DNA of 64,000 nt from assembly GCA_045542595.1 (NCBI GenBank), contig JAZQLI010000004.1, positions 77,367-141,366 of the forward strand, written 5' to 3'. Positions 9,350 through 18,125 of this stretch are shown here, piece after piece; position 1 is the stretch's first letter, and each line of letters starts with the position of its first letter. Source of the stretch: Scatosoma sp045542595. Its GTDB lineage: Bacteria; Bacillota; Clostridia; Christensenellales; Borkfalkiaceae. A model generated the notes under the pieces. It saw only the letters and a list, made by a program, of their open reading frames with translations. It searched no databases and was not told where the DNA came from. A program made the translations under genes and the position numbers.

Positions 9350-10975
9350 ATGGAAAATATGAATATTATGAATATTCCCAAAGAGAAATTTCGTCCGGCG
9401 GGAAATAGGGATATTAATCACGACAAAAAGTTGGAAACCAAGCCTATCGGCTATTTTAAAGACGCTTGGCTCCGTTTCCGTAAAAATAAAGGTTCGGTTG
9501 TGGCGTTCGGCATTATCGTATTTTTATTGCTGTTTGCTATTATCGTGCCCATTATCAGTCCGTACACGGTAGCGTACGAAGATACTTATTTCCGTTACAA
9601 TTATCCCAAAAACGAATTTTGTGTATCTATGGGCTGGGATTTTTGGGACGGTTGTGAAGAAGGTATGCACAACGAAGGCGACTTTTTGGAACATAGCGCT
9701 ATCGGTCAAGAAACGGGCGGTTTGGTTATCAAGAACAACAAATATACCGTAACCGATAAAGTAAACGGCAAATATTATACCTACCGTATGGATTCCTACC
9801 GTTTAAAGGGGTGCGTTGCCGTTACGCTTTCTTTGGCGGAATTCCAAGCGTTACAAAATTATCAAGAAGCGCAAAATATTCAAATCGTGTATCCTGCGAT
9901 AAACGCTTTGGATAAAAATATGGCGTTTAAATATCCGCAACTTGCAACCAACGATAATCTTTGGTATACCATTAAAGAGACGTATGACGTAGACGAAAAC
10001 GGCAAAGTAAATAAAAAGAAAAAGGTTGCCGTTCCCGACGTAGTACGCAATGAAGACGGTACTATTGCTTTCGACGAAGAAGGAAACGTACAATTTACGC
10101 CCAACTACCGCCCTGCAAGCGGAACGGACGGGTATACCAGCAATATGTTTATTGAAGGGGATACCAAGCAGTACGATTACGCTGTGAAAATGCAAGGCGA
10201 TTCGTATAAAGTCCGTGTGAACTATTACGAATATTACATTTATTATCATACGCAAATTTTAAAGGACGGTATTGAAGCACCTTCGTTCTTGTTTGGTACT
10301 ACGCAAGCAGGTAAAGATATTTTCACCTGTTTGGGTTCGGGGGCTCGTTTGTCCTTCATTATCGCTATTACCGTATCGGCAGTTAATATGTTCGTAGGGG
10401 CTATCTACGGCGCTATCGAAGGCTATTACGGCGGCAAACTCGACTTATTTATGGAACGTTTCTCGGATATTTTGTCCGCGGTTCCGTTTATGATTGTTAT
10501 TACGCTTTTGAAATTGCATATGGGCTCTACCAGTCAGCTTTTAATCCTGTTTATCGCGTTCTTCCTAACGGGGTGGATAGGTATGGCAGGGCGTGTGCGT
10601 ATGCAGTTCTACCGCTTTAAAAATCAAGAATACGTTTTGGCGGCAAGAACGCTCGGCGCAAGCGATAGAAGAATTATGTTCAAGCACATCTTCCCTAACT
10701 CGCTCGGGACTATCGTTACGGGTTCGATTTTGGCGATTCCCGGTATGATTTTCTCGGAATCGAGCTTGAGTTATTTGGGTATTATCAACTTGCAATCGGG
10801 TAATATGACCAGTGTAGGTAATATGCTTGCCGGCGCGCAAAAGTATTTGGTAGAATATCCGTATATGATGTTCTTCCCTGCATTGTTCATTTGTTTATTG
10901 ATGCTTAGTTTTAACTTGTTCGGTAACGGACTTCGCGACGCGTTCAACCCGTCGCTTAGAGGCGCGGAGGACTAA
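9350..10975 (+). CDS. oppC: Oligopeptide ABC transporter permease (OppC-like) with large extracellular insertion
   Basis: 541 residues against about 300 for ordinary OppC. Residues 1-48 are cytosolic with the OppC_N pattern (DAWLRFRKNKGSVVAF), and TM1 spans about 49-71. A hydrophilic domain of roughly 230 residues follows, rich in Tyr, Asn, Asp and Lys and with no membrane segment. The standard permease core resumes at LFGTTQAGKDIF near residue 313, the counterpart of the LGTD..GRD motif, followed by five or so helices and the EAA loop (EYVLAARTLGASDRR). Because it follows TM1, the insert should face outside the cell and could contact the enlarged binding protein. The ATG lies 1 nt after the oppB stop; a GGGGG run at 9336-9340 serves as ribosome binding site. 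Confidence 0.9.
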   Translation: MENMNIMNIPKEKFRPAGNRDINHDKKLETKPIGYFKDAWLRFRKNKGSVVAFGIIVFLLLFAIIVPIISPYTVAYEDTYFRYNYPKNEFCVSMGWDFWDGCEEGMHNEGDFLEHSAIGQETGGLVIKNNKYTVTDKVNGKYYTYRMDSYRLKGCVAVTLSLAEFQALQNYQEAQNIQIVYPAINALDKNMAFKYPQLATNDNLWYTIKETYDVDENGKVNKKKKVAVPDVVRNEDGTIAFDEEGNVQFTPNYRPASGTDGYTSNMFIEGDTKQYDYAVKMQGDSYKVRVNYYEYYIYYHTQILKDGIEAPSFLFGTTQAGKDIFTCLGSGARLSFIIAITVSAVNMFVGAIYGAIEGYYGGKLDLFMERFSDILSAVPFMIVITLLKLHMGSTSQLLILFIAFFLTGWIGMAGRVRMQFYRFKNQEYVLAARTLGASDRRIMFKHIFPNSLGTIVTGSILAIPGMIFSESSLSYLGIINLQSGNMTSVGNMLAGAQKYLVEYPYMMFFPALFICLLMLSFNLFGNGLRDAFNPSLRGAED

Positions 10976-10979
10976 TCGT

Positions 10980-13229
10980 ATGGAAAAGAAATTAGAAGTT
11001 AAAAATTTGGTTATTTCTTTCCGTACACAAGCAGGAAAGGTGCAAGCCGTACGCGATATCTCTTTCGATTTGTATAAGGGTGAAACACTTGCTATCGTAG
11101 GGGAATCGGGTTCAGGTAAGTCGGTTACGTCGAAAGAAATTATCGGTATTTCGGCGGCGAACGCCATTATCGAAAGCGGTGAAATTTTGTACGACGGACA
11201 AGATTTGGTGCGTATTCCCGAAGAAGAAATGCACAAGCTGCGCGGCGATAAAATTGCGATGATTTTCCAAGACCCGCTTTCTTCGCTTGACCCCATTATG
11301 CGCATAGGCCATCAAATTACCGAAGCTATGCTTTTGAAAAATAAAGCAAACCGCAAGGAAGGTCGTAAAGCGTTTAACAGTAAGCTTGCGGCGTTATCCG
11401 ATATGATGGTGGCGGCGCTTAGTGAAAATTCTCTCGATAGCGTACAGGCGGCGGAAGAAACCGTTTCGCATTTAAACCAAGTGGCGCAATATATTAAAAC
11501 GTTTGACGGATTTAATATTAAAGCCATTTCGTTGGAAAACAGCTATAATATCGCGAAAAACGCAGCGGAAGAACTCATTTCTATCGTGGACGATTTCTTG
11601 TTCTTGGTAGAAAAGAGACAAAAAGTAGACGTCGCCGGCACGTTAAAGTTGGTGGTCCGCAAGATGAAAACTTTGCGCGATAAATACTTCGCTTCGAAGT
11701 ATTTTGAAACCTTAGACGCGTACACGGTACGTATGCAAGAAGCAAGTCGCGTAGAAAAAGGCGTTTCCGTGATGGATACGGTGAAGGGATTCTTCGGCAA
11801 GGCGGCAGCAAACAAGGCTGTTCCCGAAGCCGTTGTGGGTGTTTTTGAAGAACTCAAACAAACGCTTACCGAAATGCTTGCACAAACGCCGTATAATTTC
11901 TTCAGAATCGGTTATTACGTATATAAGCATCCCGAAGCGGATTTAAGCACTATGCCTGCGGAAGAAGCAAATGAAATGGCGTATGCATTCTTGCAGGAAG
12001 ATTATATGAACGCCTTTTTGGATATGGAAAAGGCAGCGGTTTCGTACTCGTTTGCCAAGACGTTGGAAAACAAGCGTGCGGCGCTTACGACACTCGAAGA
12101 AGCAGTAGAATTCTTTAAGCAGGGCGGTTTTGATGCAAAATCCGCTGCGGAAATGAGCAAGAAAGCAAGCAAAGCGGTGCGTTCGGCTATCGACCCTTTG
12201 GAAGTTGTCAAGGACAGCGTAGCGTATACGTTCGGCGGCGCTTTGCAAAGAGAAGTGGATAAATATTTCTTCTATTTGAAGAACAATCCCAAAGAAGAAG
12301 CTCGTTTTGCCCGTCAAACCGCAAAACGCGAAGCGTTGATTGCCAAAGGCAAGAAGGTAGACTGGAAGGTCGTGCCCAAGTTCATTATTGAACCTGAAAA
12401 GCAAATCGAATCGATTGTGTCGGTAATCGAGCGTATTATCGCTAAATTTAAAGCGGACGTAGACAATGCGGAATCGGTGGATATCGACAAGCGTTGTATC
12501 GAGCTTGTAGATTATTTGAAGGAAAAAGCTTCACAAGTCGTTTATAAGCTGACGCCGCGTATCGCAAAAGAAAAGGCGATTAAACTGATGGAAGAAGTTG
12601 GTATTCCTGAACCGAGAATTCGTTACAATCAATATCCTTTCGAATTTTCGGGCGGTATGCGTCAACGTATCGTTATCGCAATCGCGTTGTCTGCAAATCC
12701 CGATATCTTGATTTGCGACGAGCCGACTACGGCACTCGACGTTACCATTCAGGCGCAAATTCTCGAACTTATCAATAAATTGAAAGCGGAACGTAATCTT
12801 TCTATTATTTTCATCACGCACGACTTGGGCGTAGTTGCGAATATGGCGGACAGAATTGCCGTTATGTACGCAGGTAAAATTGTAGAATACGGTACGGCGG
12901 AAGATATTTTCTACGACCCCCGTCATCCGTATACGTGGGCGTTGCTTTCGTCTATGCCCGATTTGGATACAAACGAAAAGCTGGATGCCATTCCCGGTAC
13001 GCCGCCGAATATGATTTATCCGCCCGTTGGCGACGCGTTTGCGGATAGAAACAAATATGCGATGGAAATTGATTTTGAAATGCAACCGCCGATGTTTGAA
13101 GTTTCGCCCACGCACTATGCGGCAACGTGGTTGTTGCATCCCAACGCGGAAAAGGTGGAAGTTCCCAAAATTATCACCGAAAGAATTAAGCGTATGAAAG
13201 AACGGGGAGGCGAACAAGATGAACAATAA
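10980..13229 (+). CDS. oppD: Oligopeptide ABC transporter ATPase (OppD-like) with about 400-residue insertion in the ATPase domain
   Basis: 749 residues against about 330 in ordinary OppD. Walker A GESGSGKS lies at 41-48, and the Q-loop Gln97 in IFQDPLSSLDP. The signature SGGMRQR is not reached until 557-563, followed by Walker B ILICDE (576-581) and switch His614. The normal Q-loop to signature distance is about 60 residues, so some 400 residues (about 120-525) are inserted in the helical subdomain. The insert is charged, Ala/Lys/Glu-rich and looks almost wholly helical. All catalytic motifs are intact. The C-terminus has the oligopeptide-type extension (HPYTWALLSSMPDL, IPGTPPN), but the usual cysteine-rich cluster is not evident. 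The gene overlaps oppF by 11 nt. Confidence 0.9.
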   Translation: MEKKLEVKNLVISFRTQAGKVQAVRDISFDLYKGETLAIVGESGSGKSVTSKEIIGISAANAIIESGEILYDGQDLVRIPEEEMHKLRGDKIAMIFQDPLSSLDPIMRIGHQITEAMLLKNKANRKEGRKAFNSKLAALSDMMVAALSENSLDSVQAAEETVSHLNQVAQYIKTFDGFNIKAISLENSYNIAKNAAEELISIVDDFLFLVEKRQKVDVAGTLKLVVRKMKTLRDKYFASKYFETLDAYTVRMQEASRVEKGVSVMDTVKGFFGKAAANKAVPEAVVGVFEELKQTLTEMLAQTPYNFFRIGYYVYKHPEADLSTMPAEEANEMAYAFLQEDYMNAFLDMEKAAVSYSFAKTLENKRAALTTLEEAVEFFKQGGFDAKSAAEMSKKASKAVRSAIDPLEVVKDSVAYTFGGALQREVDKYFFYLKNNPKEEARFARQTAKREALIAKGKKVDWKVVPKFIIEPEKQIESIVSVIERIIAKFKADVDNAESVDIDKRCIELVDYLKEKASQVVYKLTPRIAKEKAIKLMEEVGIPEPRIRYNQYPFEFSGGMRQRIVIAIALSANPDILICDEPTTALDVTIQAQILELINKLKAERNLSIIFITHDLGVVANMADRIAVMYAGKIVEYGTAEDIFYDPRHPYTWALLSSMPDLDTNEKLDAIPGTPPNMIYPPVGDAFADRNKYAMEIDFEMQPPMFEVSPTHYAATWLLHPNAEKVEVPKIITERIKRMKERGGEQDEQ

Positions 13230-14475
13230 CGAAGTTTTATTAAAGGTTGAACATCTTTGTCAATATTTCCGTATGGGTAAAAGAGACCTGAAAGCGGTAG
13301 ACGACGTTAGCTTTGAAGTAAAAAAAGGCGAGGTTTTTGGGCTGGTAGGCGAATCCGGTTGCGGTAAAACCACCACCGGTAGGTCGATTATCAAGCTGTA
13401 CGATATCACTTCGGGAAACGTATATTTCAAGGGACAAAGAGTGGGGGCAGGTACGCGTTCATATAAGGACGCTATCACGAAAGCCCGTAAACAAGCCGCT
13501 CAAGAAATAAAGCTTTTGCGTGCGGAATTAAAAGCGGACGCAAGCAAAAAAGCGGAAGTGGATGCAAAAATTGCGGCGGTCAACGAAAAGCTGTATGCAA
13601 TCGTTGAAGAAAACAGACAAAATATTCGGGACGCGAAAACGTCGGTGAAAAATTCCGATAGACTGTATGCAGCGCAACGGATAGAAGAATTAGATAAAGA
13701 ATATCAAGAAGAATTGACGTACGTAGAAGGCGACGAAGCGGCGGTAAAAGCTTTGCAAAAGAAGTACGCGGCAAAACGTCGTGTGGCGCAAAAGAGCCGA
13801 TTGATTACGCAAATTCAAATGATTTTCCAAGACCCCATCGCTTCGTTAGACCCTCGTATGACGGTACGTGAAATTATTGCGGAAGGGTTAATTATTAACG
13901 GTATTCGCGATAAGGAATACATTAACCAAAAGGTGTACGAAATTTTGGAAACGGTTGGTTTGGTGCGCGAGCACGCAGACCGTTACCCGCACGAATTCTC
14001 GGGTGGTCAACGTCAACGTATCGGTATTGCAAGAGCAATTATTATGCAACCGGAAATGATTATCGCGGACGAGCCAATTTCTGCACTCGACGTATCCATT
14101 CAAGCGCAAGTTATCAACTTGCTTAACGATTTGAGAGAACGCTTGGGGCTTACGATTTTGTTCATCGCACACGATTTATCCGTTGTCAAATATTTCTCAG
14201 ATAGAATCGGGGTAATGTATTTCGGTAAGATGGTAGAATTGGCTACTTCGGAAGAGTTGTTCAAACACCCCTTGCATCCGTATACGCGTTCTTTGTTGTC
14301 GGCAATTCCTTTGCCTGACCCGCACTATGAAAAGAAGCGTGTAAGAATGACGTATAACCCGATTGCCGAACACGATTATTCGGTGAATTTGCCGTCTATG
14401 CGTGAAATTTCTCCTGGTCATTTCGTGTATTGTAATGACGAAGAAGAAGCAAAATATAAAGAGTTGGTAAAATAA
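13219..14475 (+). CDS. oppF: Oligopeptide ABC transporter ATPase (OppF-like) with coiled-coil insertion
   Basis: 418 residues. Walker A GESGCGKT is at 44-51, then a strongly charged segment of about 115 residues (roughly 80-195) before Gln204 of the Q-loop (MIFQDPIASLDPRM). The signature SGGQRQR is at 261-267, Walker B IIADEP at 281-286 and switch His318. The insert has the heptad-like Leu/Ala and Lys/Glu pattern of a long helical hairpin and falls between Walker A and the Q-loop, a different site from the insertion in OppD. The catalytic residues are intact. The start ATG lies inside the end of oppD (11 nt overlap) after GGGGAGG, so the two ATPases are translationally coupled, fitting an OppD/OppF heterodimer. 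Confidence 0.9.
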   Translation: MNNNEVLLKVEHLCQYFRMGKRDLKAVDDVSFEVKKGEVFGLVGESGCGKTTTGRSIIKLYDITSGNVYFKGQRVGAGTRSYKDAITKARKQAAQEIKLLRAELKADASKKAEVDAKIAAVNEKLYAIVEENRQNIRDAKTSVKNSDRLYAAQRIEELDKEYQEELTYVEGDEAAVKALQKKYAAKRRVAQKSRLITQIQMIFQDPIASLDPRMTVREIIAEGLIINGIRDKEYINQKVYEILETVGLVREHADRYPHEFSGGQRQRIGIARAIIMQPEMIIADEPISALDVSIQAQVINLLNDLRERLGLTILFIAHDLSVVKYFSDRIGVMYFGKMVELATSEELFKHPLHPYTRSLLSAIPLPDPHYEKKRVRMTYNPIAEHDYSVNLPSMREISPGHFVYCNDEEEAKYKELVK

Positions 14476-14495
14476 GTAGGAGCAAATAAAGCGAA

Positions 14496-14903
14496 GTGGA
14501 AAACGATAAAAAATCGGTACTCATTAGATATTTGGTATGTTTTTGCGTGGCATTACTCCTTGCCTTTTTCGCGCTTTGGATAAAAGGTTTTTTCAAGGAT
14601 ACCGCAAAGGAAAATATGCAAGTATTGCACGACGCTTTCTTTTCTTCGGGTGCGCTGATGATGTTGTTTTCAGGGCTGTTATACGTAAGCGGCGAAGGTG
14701 TGTTTCTCGGTATCGGTTATGCGCTTGGAAGAGCGGTTCGCGCGTTGATTCCCTTTTCCAAAAAGCCGCACGAAACGTATGCACAATATTGCGAACGGAA
14801 AACGGGTGGCGAGAAAAAGAAGGGCGATCATAGTATCTTTTTTACAGGTTTGTTCTTTTTCCTTATCAGCTTAATTTTCTTGGCTATTTGGTATCAATTA
14901 TAA
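14496..14903 (+). CDS. Small three-helix membrane protein, DUF3899-like
   Basis: 135 residues with three hydrophobic segments (about 11-28, 47-67 and 112-132) and a basic cytosolic loop with KKPHETYAQY. The arrangement, with the second helix leading into a short amphipathic stretch and a Lys-rich loop before the last helix, resembles the small DUF3899 membrane proteins of Firmicutes; that call rests on general resemblance only. The start is a GTG at 14496 behind TAGGAG (14477-14482), a slightly long spacing of 13 nt. It is the last gene of the opp operon, just before a terminator, so it may be an accessory of the transporter, though no function is known. Confidence 0.65.
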   Translation: MENDKKSVLIRYLVCFCVALLLAFFALWIKGFFKDTAKENMQVLHDAFFSSGALMMLFSGLLYVSGEGVFLGIGYALGRAVRALIPFSKKPHETYAQYCERKTGGEKKKGDHSIFFTGLFFFLISLIFLAIWYQL

Positions 14904-14913
14904 AACGTATTGC

Positions 14914-14945
14914 AAACCCCACGATTCTAAGTCGTGGGGTTTTTG
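14914..14945 (+). terminator. Rho-independent terminator of the opp operon
   Basis: Stem AAACCCCACGA (14914-14924) pairs perfectly with 14932-14942 over a 7 nt loop; the descending arm runs into TTTTT. Confidence 0.9.
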
Positions 14946-14970
14946 TATGCAAAAAATTATCGTAAGGGGG

Positions 14971-14999
14971 TTGCCAAAAGTATTTTTATGTGTTATAAT
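14971..14999 (+). promoter_or_regulatory. Promoter of the flavin-reductase-like gene
   Basis: TTGCCA (14971-14976), 17 bp, TATAAT (14994-14999), giving a short leader to the ATG at 15032. Confidence 0.7.
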
Positions 15000-15031
15000 A
15001 AACATAATCCATAATGATTAAGGAGTGTATT

Positions 15032-15961
15032 ATGAGTAGTTTTGAAAATTTACGTATCGTAGACAATTTCTATCAGACGTCGTTGTTCTTCCCGATGCCT
15101 ACCGTGGTGATTAGTACGCTTTGCGAAGACGGAATGACAAATCTTGGTCCATATTCGTTAGTACAGCCGTACTACGTGGCGGGGAAAGATTATTATGCGA
15201 TGTTGCTTTCGTGTAGAAATTCTTCGAACACGGCGCAAAACATTTTAAGGACAGGCAAATGTGCTATTAACTTTATCGACGACAATCCCAAAACGTTTAA
15301 AGAAGCTGTGAAGCTTTCTTGGCCGGGGGATAAACCTAGTGAGAAAATGCCCAAGTGTAATTTTAAACTGGAAAAGAGTATGATAGAAGAAGAAACGGGC
15401 GAAATTCGTCCTATGGTTATGACGGATGCCATTCAAGTAATTGAATGTACGTGGGTAAGAGAGTTGGACGGCGCGGACAAGGATATGCCGGGCGAATTGA
15501 ACGGCTACGAACCGCCGTATCACGATTTTAACGGTATTACCAGTAAATTCGGCGCGCACTTTATTTTGAAAGTAGATAAAATTTTAATGAAAAAGAAATA
15601 TAGCGACGCCATTATTCGTGGGGTGAAAGCGAGTGATTTCCCTGCGCTGCCCGTCGATTACGGCTATCGCGACAGTAAAAATTTCTGGTTCCATAAAAAG
15701 ACGAAAATGCGCGCGGAATTATTACAAGTGCGCCAAGCTTCTCTTGCATCCGTCCGTTATGCGGCGGATAGGGTAGACGACGTTGTGAAATTCACCGACG
15801 ATGCGTTGCAAACGGTACTCGGCGTACCCAGAGTCTTTTTGCCCCTTGTTTTAAAGGGCTGTGTAAAATGGGCGAAAGAGAACGGCGTTACGTTGATTAC
15901 GGCAGAGCATATGAAAATCATCAACGATAAACGCGCGGAAGAAAAGAAAAAGAAAAAATAA
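15032..15961 (+). CDS. Flavin-reductase-like FMN-binding protein with C-terminal PCP_red-like domain
   Basis: 309 residues. The first 200 or so form a split-barrel flavin-reductase-like domain of the flavoredoxin/DIM6 type (PMPTVVISTLCEDGMTNLGP, SCRNSSNTAQNILRTGKCAINF), which binds FMN and often acts in NAD(P)H-dependent reduction. The last 60 residues (LGVPRVFLPLVLKGCVKWAKENGV then ITAEHMKII and a Lys tail) resemble the small helical domain found at the C-terminus of protochlorophyllide reductase subunit B (PCP_red); I infer this from the VP.F....V...E.YA...G pattern. The ATG at 15032 is preferred over one at 15014, because AAGGAG (15020-15025) serves the former and lies inside the longer frame. 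It is a single-gene transcription unit with its own promoter and terminator. Confidence 0.75.
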   Translation: MSSFENLRIVDNFYQTSLFFPMPTVVISTLCEDGMTNLGPYSLVQPYYVAGKDYYAMLLSCRNSSNTAQNILRTGKCAINFIDDNPKTFKEAVKLSWPGDKPSEKMPKCNFKLEKSMIEEETGEIRPMVMTDAIQVIECTWVRELDGADKDMPGELNGYEPPYHDFNGITSKFGAHFILKVDKILMKKKYSDAIIRGVKASDFPALPVDYGYRDSKNFWFHKKTKMRAELLQVRQASLASVRYAADRVDDVVKFTDDALQTVLGVPRVFLPLVLKGCVKWAKENGVTLITAEHMKIINDKRAEEKKKKK

Positions 15962-15976
15962 AAACGGAAAGCAAGC

Positions 15977-16011
15977 AAATCCCGAAATCGATTGTTTCGA
16001 TTTCGGGATTT
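15977..16011 (+). terminator. Terminator after the flavin-reductase-like gene
   Basis: A 15 bp perfect stem: AAATCCCGAAATCGA (15977-15991) with its complement at 15997-16011 and a 5 nt loop. The U tract is short, but the stem is very strong. Confidence 0.75.
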
Positions 16012-16089
16012 ACCGTATAAAATACAAAAATGGATTTTTTACATAAACGGTAGAAAATATAGAAAATACTGGTTTTTTCTAGTAGGTAC

Positions 16090-16129
16090 TTGACAATAAA
16101 ATGTATGGGTGATATAATATTATTATATC
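16090..16129 (+). promoter_or_regulatory. Consensus promoter of the polysaccharide locus with overlapping dyad
   Basis: Perfect TTGACA (16090-16095), 17 bp, perfect TATAAT (16113-16118). A dyad GATATAATA.TATTATATC (16111-16129) covers the -10 box and the start site and could be an operator. The DegT gene starts at 16184 behind a GGAG. Confidence 0.75.
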
Positions 16130-16183
16130 ATATTGTCGAATATTATGCTTTTATGCAAATTTCGAAAAAAATGGAGATGCTAA

Positions 16184-17449
16184 ATGGAATTAAAATCGTT
16201 TGAAAAGAAGGTGTGGTTATCTACGCCGACAATGCACGGCGACGAACTGAAATATATGAAAGAGACCTACGATAATAACTGGATTTCTACCGTTGGCGAA
16301 AATATCAATGAAGTGGAACGCATTGCCGCTCAAAAGGCGGAAATGCAATATGCCGTTGGTTTGTCGTCCTGTACGGCTGCGTTGCATCTTTGCGTGAAAT
16401 TTGCAGGCGAAAAACTGTACGGTAAACCGCCTATTGGACACGGCGCGTTGGAAAACAAAAAAGTGTTTTGTTCGGATATGACGTTTGCCGCTACTTTGAA
16501 TCCTGTAGTTTACGAAGGCGGGGTTCCCGTATTTATCGACACCGAAGCGGAATCATGGAATATGGATCCAGTTGCTCTTGAAAAGGCTTTTGAAATGTAT
16601 CCTGATGTTAAGTTGGTGGTTTCTGCTGAATTGTACGGTTATCCTGGACGAATGGATTTAATTAAAAAAATTTGTGAGAAGCACGGTGCCCTTTTGATTG
16701 AGGATGCCGCCGAAGCGATGGGGGCGACCATCTATGGAAGACAGTGCGGCTCTTTTGGCGACTACTCGGCAATCAGTTATAACGGGAATAAAATTATTAC
16801 CGGTTCCGCAGGCGGTTGTTTACTCACAAACGATATTGAAGTGGCAAACAAGGCTCGTAAGTGGTCAACGCAAGCAAGAGAAAATGCCCCCTGGTATCAA
16901 CATGAAGAGGTCGGCTATAACTACCGTATGAGTAATGTTATTGCGGGCGTTGTGCGCGGTCAGTATCCTTACTTGGAAGAGCATATCGCACAAAAAAAGG
17001 CGATTTATGAACGTTATAAAGAAGGCTTTAAAGATTTACCTGTGCATATGAATCCGATTACGGAAGGTACAGAGCCTAACTACTGGCTCAGTTGTATGAC
17101 TATTGATAGTGCGTTTATGTGCAAGCAAGTCAGAGATGATAGTGCTGCACTGTACGTAAAAGAACTCGGTAAAACGTGCCCCACCGAAATTTTAGAAACG
17201 CTGACGAAGTATAACGCCGAGGGGCGTCCAATTTGGAAACCGATGCATATGCAGCCGATGTATCGCATGCACGAATTTGTAACGTGCGAGGGCAGCGGTC
17301 GTTGTAGAACCAACGCTTATATCGCGGGCGGTTGCATTGATGTCGGTGCGGATATTTTTAATCGTGGGCTGTGTTTGCCGTCTGATAATAAGATGACCGC
17401 TGGGGAACAGGATAAAGTGATTGAGATTGTAAAGCATTGCTTTGAGTAA
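16184..17449 (+). CDS. DegT/DnrJ/EryC1/StrS-family PLP-dependent sugar aminotransferase
   Basis: 421 residues with the fold-type I aminotransferase layout: an N-terminal LSTPTMHGDELKYMKE region, a substrate/PLP pocket (SSCTAALHLCV), the EDAAEAMGA motif with the PLP-pyridine Asp, and the Schiff-base Lys203 in YNGNKIITGSAGG. Such enzymes transaminate a 4-keto (or 3-keto) nucleotide sugar to an amino sugar, as PglE does for the bacillosamine precursor. No separate PglF-type dehydratase is visible in the locus, so its keto-sugar may come from the CapE product at 28.9 kb or from elsewhere. It is the first gene of the polysaccharide operon; the initiating sugar transferase follows 16 nt downstream. 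Codon style changes within the gene, suggesting mosaic origin. Confidence 0.88.
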   Translation: MELKSFEKKVWLSTPTMHGDELKYMKETYDNNWISTVGENINEVERIAAQKAEMQYAVGLSSCTAALHLCVKFAGEKLYGKPPIGHGALENKKVFCSDMTFAATLNPVVYEGGVPVFIDTEAESWNMDPVALEKAFEMYPDVKLVVSAELYGYPGRMDLIKKICEKHGALLIEDAAEAMGATIYGRQCGSFGDYSAISYNGNKIITGSAGGCLLTNDIEVANKARKWSTQARENAPWYQHEEVGYNYRMSNVIAGVVRGQYPYLEEHIAQKKAIYERYKEGFKDLPVHMNPITEGTEPNYWLSCMTIDSAFMCKQVRDDSAALYVKELGKTCPTEILETLTKYNAEGRPIWKPMHMQPMYRMHEFVTCEGSGRCRTNAYIAGGCIDVGADIFNRGLCLPSDNKMTAGEQDKVIEIVKHCFE

Positions 17450-17465
17450 ATTGAGGTAATACGGG

Positions 17466-18125
17466 ATGTACGCTAAATTTTTTAAGAGATTTTTAGATAT
17501 CGTGATTTCGCTTGTTGCACTGATCGTCCTTTCACCAATTCTTGTTATATTGACCATTTTAGGAGCAGTTGCAATGAGAGGAAATCCTTTCTTTGTTCAG
17601 ATGCGTCCGGGAAAGATTGATAAGAAAACAGGAAAAGAAAAAATATTTCCTTTGATTAAATTCCGAACTATGTCTAACAAAAAGGGACGAGACGGCAAAT
17701 TGCTTCCTGATTCTGAGAGATTAAATGCCTATGGCAAGGCATTACGTGCCAGCTCACTTGATGAATTGCCAGAACTCATTAACATAGCGTTAGGACATTT
17801 GTCATGTATAGGTCCACGCCCGCTTTTGCCAGAATATCTTCCCTGGTACACAGAAGAAGAACGACACCGACACGATGTTAGACCGGGATTAACGGGACTT
17901 GCCCAAGTTAGTGGTAGAAACAATGTTGAATGGGATAGACGATTCCAATTAGATGTGGAATATGTGAGAAATATTTCATTCGTCAATGATGTAAAAATTG
18001 TATTGTTGACTATAAAAAAGGTGCTTGGAAAAAGCGACGTTTCAGAAGATACAAGCAAATCAGAAGGAAACTTTGCGGAGATTCGTAAAAAACAACAAGA
18101 GCAAAATGAGGATGTAACAGTATGA
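17466..18125 (+). CDS. Initiating phosphoglycosyl transferase (PglC/WcaJ-type bacterial sugar transferase)
   Basis: 219 residues of the monotopic phosphoglycosyl transferase class. It has an N-terminal re-entrant membrane helix (about 11-35, KRFLDIVISLVALIVLSPIL), then PFFVQMRPGK, IKFRTM, the catalytic Asp-Glu dyad in SSLDELPELIN, the GPRPLLPEYLP motif and RPGLTGLAQVSGRN. It moves a phosphosugar from a UDP-sugar to undecaprenyl phosphate on the inner face of the membrane and so starts the repeat unit. It is short (no PssE-type N-terminal helix bundle), like PglC. With the adjacent DegT aminotransferase, a UDP-amino sugar such as a bacillosamine- or AAT-like sugar is a plausible first sugar. 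It overlaps the next gene by 4 nt (ATGA). Confidence 0.92.
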   Translation: MYAKFFKRFLDIVISLVALIVLSPILVILTILGAVAMRGNPFFVQMRPGKIDKKTGKEKIFPLIKFRTMSNKKGRDGKLLPDSERLNAYGKALRASSLDELPELINIALGHLSCIGPRPLLPEYLPWYTEEERHRHDVRPGLTGLAQVSGRNNVEWDRRFQLDVEYVRNISFVNDVKIVLLTIKKVLGKSDVSEDTSKSEGNFAEIRKKQQEQNEDVTV

